From contig JBAWAP010000033.1 of assembly GCA_049589355.1 (NCBI GenBank), positions 1-7,991 of the forward strand: a stretch of DNA of 7,991 bases, read 5' to 3'. Within the stretch, counting starts at the first letter, position 1. Each line of letters begins with the position of its first letter. The translations under genes and the position numbers were made by a program. Of this stretch, positions 5,909-7,991 are shown piece after piece. Source of the DNA: JBAWAP01 sp049589355. GTDB taxonomy: Bacteria; Chloroflexota; Anaerolineae; VGOG01. The notes under the pieces were generated by a model that was given only the letters and a program-made list of their open reading frames with translations, had not been told where the DNA came from and searched no databases.

Positions 5909-5939
5909 CGTCAGGCGTCGCTGCACTTTGGCACAAGCC

Positions 5940-6398
5940 TCACTCCACCTTCTTCCCTCCCTGAGGCTGGAAGTCGCCAAGCCACTTTACCCAGGGTAGC
6001 GCGTCCTTGACCGCGTTGTATAGCCGCTTATCGGCTGTCCACAGATCCAGGCCCAGCATCTCGGCCAGGGCTAGATAGTGACTGTCATAGGCCTGCGGCC
6101 GGTTGAAACGTTTGGCCAACTCCCAGGCCCGTTGGTGTAGATCATCTGGATGAAGCAGTTTCACACCCTGGGCGTGCACAGCGTCGAATGCCTGATCTCC
6201 CGCTTCGGAGCTGATCACCTGGCGGTGGACCTTCGTCCTGATGACCGAGGTGACCTCAAAGGCCAGGAGATAAGGAGCCACGATCTCTCTGTTCTCGGAA
6301 ACCCACTGGGCCCAAAGAGTTTCTGCCTGAACGCTATCGGCTTCTGTTAGCACCAGTTTCAGGACAAGGTTGGCATCAACGCAGACCGGCGAGCTCAA
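5940..6398 (-). CDS. PIN-domain (VapC-like) ribonuclease toxin
   Basis: This 152-residue PIN-domain protein is probably the toxin of the pair with the upstream antitoxin. The four conserved acids of the Mg-dependent nuclease site are visible: D8 in VCVDANLVLK, E48 in LLAFEVTSVIR, D105 in QAYDSHYLALAE, and D123 in LWTADKRLYN. VapC-type toxins cleave specific RNAs; the target here cannot be read from sequence. The start is a TTG at 6398, chosen because the VDAN strand sits only 7 residues in and a purine-rich site (GAGGAGAGGG) lies just upstream. It overlaps the antitoxin gene's 3' end by 23 nt (6376-6398), implying translational coupling. The length is slightly above the usual 125-145 because of a C-terminal extension (about 135-152). 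Confidence 0.88.
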   Translation of the reverse strand: MSSPVCVDANLVLKLVLTEADSVQAETLWAQWVSENREIVAPYLLAFEVTSVIRTKVHRQVISSEAGDQAFDAVHAQGVKLLHPDDLHQRAWELAKRFNRPQAYDSHYLALAEMLGLDLWTADKRLYNAVKDALPWVKWLGDFQPQGGKKVE

Positions 6399-6699
6399 GG
6401 TCCCTCTCCTCTCTTAGGCGGCGTAGGTCTTCGGCAACATCAGGAAGGAATGAGCCCCCGCGTTCGGCCAGGATCCGCTCCCGCACGGCACGGGCCTGAG
6501 CCAGCGCGGCCATTCGCTTGGCACGGGAAGGACTGGCTGCTTTCTCCAACTCGTCGAGCTTCTGCAGGTCTTCGATGCTGATCAACGCAGCTTTGGGTTT
6601 GCCTCGGGAGGTCAAGATGATTCGTTCCCCCCCGAAGGCCACGCGGTTGACGAAGATCGAGATGCTACGCTTAACCTCCGCGATACCTACTCTCATCAT
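6376..6699 (-). CDS. Phd/YefM-family antitoxin
   Basis: This is a 107-residue antitoxin paired with the PIN toxin. The N-terminal half is a typical Phd/YefM fold: VGIAEVKRSISIFVNRV (4-20), then GGERIILTSRGKPKAALISIEDL (23-45), where the 'hG+phhlT+rGkPvAvLhs' pattern is the family signature and mediates dimerisation and operator binding. The C-terminal half (50-107) is basic and acidic helix (KRMAALAQARAVRERIL, then DLRRLREERDLEL) that would wrap the toxin. The start could be ATG 6699 or the adjacent ATG 6696; a GGGGGAGG site lies 8 nt before the first. Families of this type repress their own promoter, and a suitable palindrome is present upstream. It is first in the operon and overlaps the toxin gene. 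Confidence 0.88.
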   Translation of the reverse strand: MMRVGIAEVKRSISIFVNRVAFGGERIILTSRGKPKAALISIEDLQKLDELEKAASPSRAKRMAALAQARAVRERILAERGGSFLPDVAEDLRRLREERDLELAGLR

Positions 6700-6726
6700 A
6701 GCCTTTGCCTCCCCCTTTAATACTAC

Positions 6727-6744
6727 CCATAATGGTCACTATGG
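6727..6744. promoter_or_regulatory. Imperfect palindrome, candidate antitoxin operator
   Basis: CCATAATGGTCACTATGG matches its own reverse complement at 14 of 18 positions, with perfect CCATA/TATGG arms. It covers the expected transcription start downstream of the -10 box of the TA promoter, the usual place for autorepression by a Phd/YefM dimer. ATGGTC recurs at 6762-6767 beside the -35 box. The operator role is inferred from position and symmetry. Confidence 0.45.
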
Positions 6745-6746
6745 TA

Positions 6747-6775
6747 ATTATACTTCAATAGATGGTCCTGGTCAA
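6747..6775 (-). promoter_or_regulatory. Near-consensus sigma70 promoter of the Phd/PIN operon
   Basis: The minus strand has TTGACC (6775-6770, 5 of 6 to the -35 consensus), a 17-base spacer, and a perfect TATAAT (6752-6747). The predicted start is near 6740, about 40 nt before the antitoxin ATG. The region is visibly A+T-richer than the flanking genes. It lies in the 120-nt gap after the S-adenosylhomocysteine hydrolase gene, so the TA pair has its own promoter. Confidence 0.8.
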
Positions 6776-6819
6776 ATGGACCTCGAGGGATTGCCTATAC
6801 AAATCTGGGATGCACCTCC

Positions 6820-7991
6820 TCACGTCCCCGCCTCCCACGATCGCAGGTACTTCTCCTGCTCCTCCGTGAGGGTATCTATCTCGATGCCCATGGCCGCGAG
6901 TTTCAGGCGGGCGATTTGGCGGTCTATCTCCTCGGGCACGCGGTACACTTTTTTCTCCAGCTCCCGGCCGTGCCTGACCATGTACTCGACGGCCAGGGAT
7001 TGGTTGGCGAAGCTCATGTCCATCACGCTGGCCGGATGTCCCTCCGCCGCAGCCAGGTTGACCAATCGCCCCTCAGCCAGCAGGTTGAGGCGCCGTCCGT
7101 CCGGCAGGATATACTGATCAACGGAGTCGCGCACAGGCCGCACCTCGACGGCCATCTCCTCCAGGGCCGGGATGTTGATCTCCACGTTGAAGTGGCCGGA
7201 GTTGGCCAGGATCGCCCCATCCTTCATGACCTCTATATGATGCCTGTCTATGACGTTGATGTCGCCGGTGGAGGTGACGAAGACATCGCCGATCTTGGCC
7301 GCTTCGATCATGGACATCACCCGGAAGCCATCCATCACTGCCTCTAGGGCCCGCAGGGGGTCCACCTCGGTGACGATGACGTTAGCCCCCATGCCTCGCG
7401 CCCGCATGGCGATGCCCCGCGCACACCAGCCGTAGCCACCCACCACGAAGTTCCTGCCAGCTAGCAGGAAATTGGTAGCCCGCAGGATGCCATCTATGGT
7501 GGATTGGCCGGTGCCGTAGCGGTTGTCGAAGAGGTGCTTCGTATCCGCGTCGTTGACAGCGATGATGGGGTAGCGCAGCGCACCGTCGGCGGCCATAGCC
7601 CGCAGGCGGATGACGCCGGTGGTCGTCTCCTCGGTGCCGCCGATGACCTTCTCGATGAGATCGGCTCGCTCCTTGTGCAGGGTGGAGACCAGGTCTGCCC
7701 CGTCGTCCATGGTGATGTGGGGCATGTGATCCAGGGCAGCGTTAATGTGTTGGTAGTAGGTCTCGCTGTCCTCGCCCTTGATGGCGAAGACGGGGATCTC
7801 GAAGTTGGCCACGATCGAGGCCGCCACGTCGTCCTGGGTGGAGAGGGGGTTAGAGGCGCAGAGTCGCACGTCGGCTCCGCCATCCTGGAGGGTGTGGACC
7901 AGGTTAGCTGTCTCCGAGGTCACGTGCAGGCAGGCAGCGATCCTGATGCCTTTGAGAGGTTTCTCCTTGGCGAAGCGCTCTCGGATCAGCC
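6820..7991 (-). CDS. ahcY: S-adenosylhomocysteine hydrolase (5' end outside window)
   Basis: This is an NAD-dependent cytoplasmic enzyme hydrolysing S-adenosylhomocysteine to adenosine and homocysteine, in the methyl cycle. The frame is open to the right edge (389 residues visible). The GTG at 7923 is an internal valine of LHVTSET, not the start; about 25-30 N-terminal residues are missing. In visible-fragment numbering: H22 in CLHVTSET, D95/D96 in MDDGADLVS, E121/E122 in GGTEETTTG, K151, D155 and N156 in NDADTKHLFDN, the NAD loop GYGWCARG at 185-192, H266 in NSGHFNVEI, and LAEGRLVNLAAAEGHPASVMDMSF near 304-327. The approximately 40-residue insert of many bacterial and plant enzymes is absent, and the C-terminus ends in YLRSW as in archaeal/thermophile-type enzymes. 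The stop is TGA at 6822-6820; no convincing terminator follows. Confidence 0.95.
   Translation of the reverse strand, partial: LIRERFAKEKPLKGIRIAACLHVTSETANLVHTLQDGGADVRLCASNPLSTQDDVAASIVANFEIPVFAIKGEDSETYYQHINAALDHMPHITMDDGADLVSTLHKERADLIEKVIGGTEETTTGVIRLRAMAADGALRYPIIAVNDADTKHLFDNRYGTGQSTIDGILRATNFLLAGRNFVVGGYGWCARGIAMRARGMGANVIVTEVDPLRALEAVMDGFRVMSMIEAAKIGDVFVTSTGDINVIDRHHIEVMKDGAILANSGHFNVEINIPALEEMAVEVRPVRDSVDQYILPDGRRLNLLAEGRLVNLAAAEGHPASVMDMSFANQSLAVEYMVRHGRELEKKVYRVPEEIDRQIARLKLAAMGIEIDTLTEEQEKYLRSWEAGT

Noticed and set aside
5817..5936. N-terminal extension of rmd by 40 residues to 5936
   Set aside because: The extension has no family homology, covers a terminator-like hairpin and a good promoter, and ATG 5816 has an AGGAGG site and starts the Rossmann strand.
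6776..6819. Terminator after the S-adenosylhomocysteine hydrolase gene
   Set aside because: Only CCTCGAGG (6781-6788) and a 4-bp GGTC/GACC pairing are visible, with no T tract, which is too weak to call.
6518..7117. Plus-strand 199-codon open frame spanning the TA promoter region
   Set aside because: It crosses the antitoxin start, its promoter and the S-adenosylhomocysteine hydrolase 3' end, and its composition is low-complexity Ser/Arg typical of antisense frames.
1..7991. CRISPR array, tRNA, rRNA or riboswitch
   Set aside because: No regularly spaced repeats, no tRNA-like cloverleaf arms and no long structured leader were seen. Non-coding gaps are at most about 125 nt and are explained by promoters and a terminator.

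Overview
This is a bacterial window, shown by strong Shine-Dalgarno sites, two sigma70-type promoters and tightly overlapping operons. It has a moderately high G+C content and is almost entirely coded on the minus strand. The gene mix resembles an environmental, possibly thermophilic, Chloroflexota-like bacterium: an archaeal/thermophile-type S-adenosylhomocysteine hydrolase, a GDP-deoxyhexose pathway and many toxin-antitoxin (TA) modules. That taxonomic guess is inference from protein style only.

Layout, following transcription from high to low coordinates. (1) 6820-7991: 3' part of the S-adenosylhomocysteine hydrolase gene, running off the right edge. (2) 5940-6699: a Phd/YefM antitoxin and PIN-domain (VapC-like) toxin pair behind a near-consensus promoter (TTGACC-N17-TATAAT), with an imperfect palindrome at the presumed start site. 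(3) 5847-5908: a hairpin with a T-rich tail ends the TA pair and directly abuts a second promoter (TTGCCT-N17-TATTAT). (4) 1731-5816: a sugar-nucleotide operon of rmd (GDP-6-deoxy-D-mannose reductase), gmd (GDP-mannose 4,6-dehydratase), an MNT-type nucleotidyltransferase antitoxin, a broken HEPN toxin gene, and a phosphomannomutase/phosphoglucomutase. The genes abut or overlap. (5) 73-1706: a trailing set of small genes, namely an unknown 82-aa protein, a 94-aa putative antitoxin, a TumE-like (DUF6516-type) putative toxin, and a TatD-family hydrolase. (6) 1-108: the right end of an IS5-type insertion sequence on the plus strand, which has cut off the 3' end of tatD.

The mutase could make mannose-1-phosphate. 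A mannose-1-phosphate guanylyltransferase, not in this window, would then give GDP-mannose. Gmd and Rmd would convert that to GDP-D-rhamnose, a donor for surface polysaccharide. Interleaved with this pathway are three different TA-type modules in under 6 kb: Phd/PIN, MNT/HEPN and TumE-like.

Two points could be missed by automatic gene calling. The HEPN gene carries both a nonsense codon and a 1-nt frameshift next to an intact MNT partner. The TatD reading frame ends in 11 residues encoded by the IS end.
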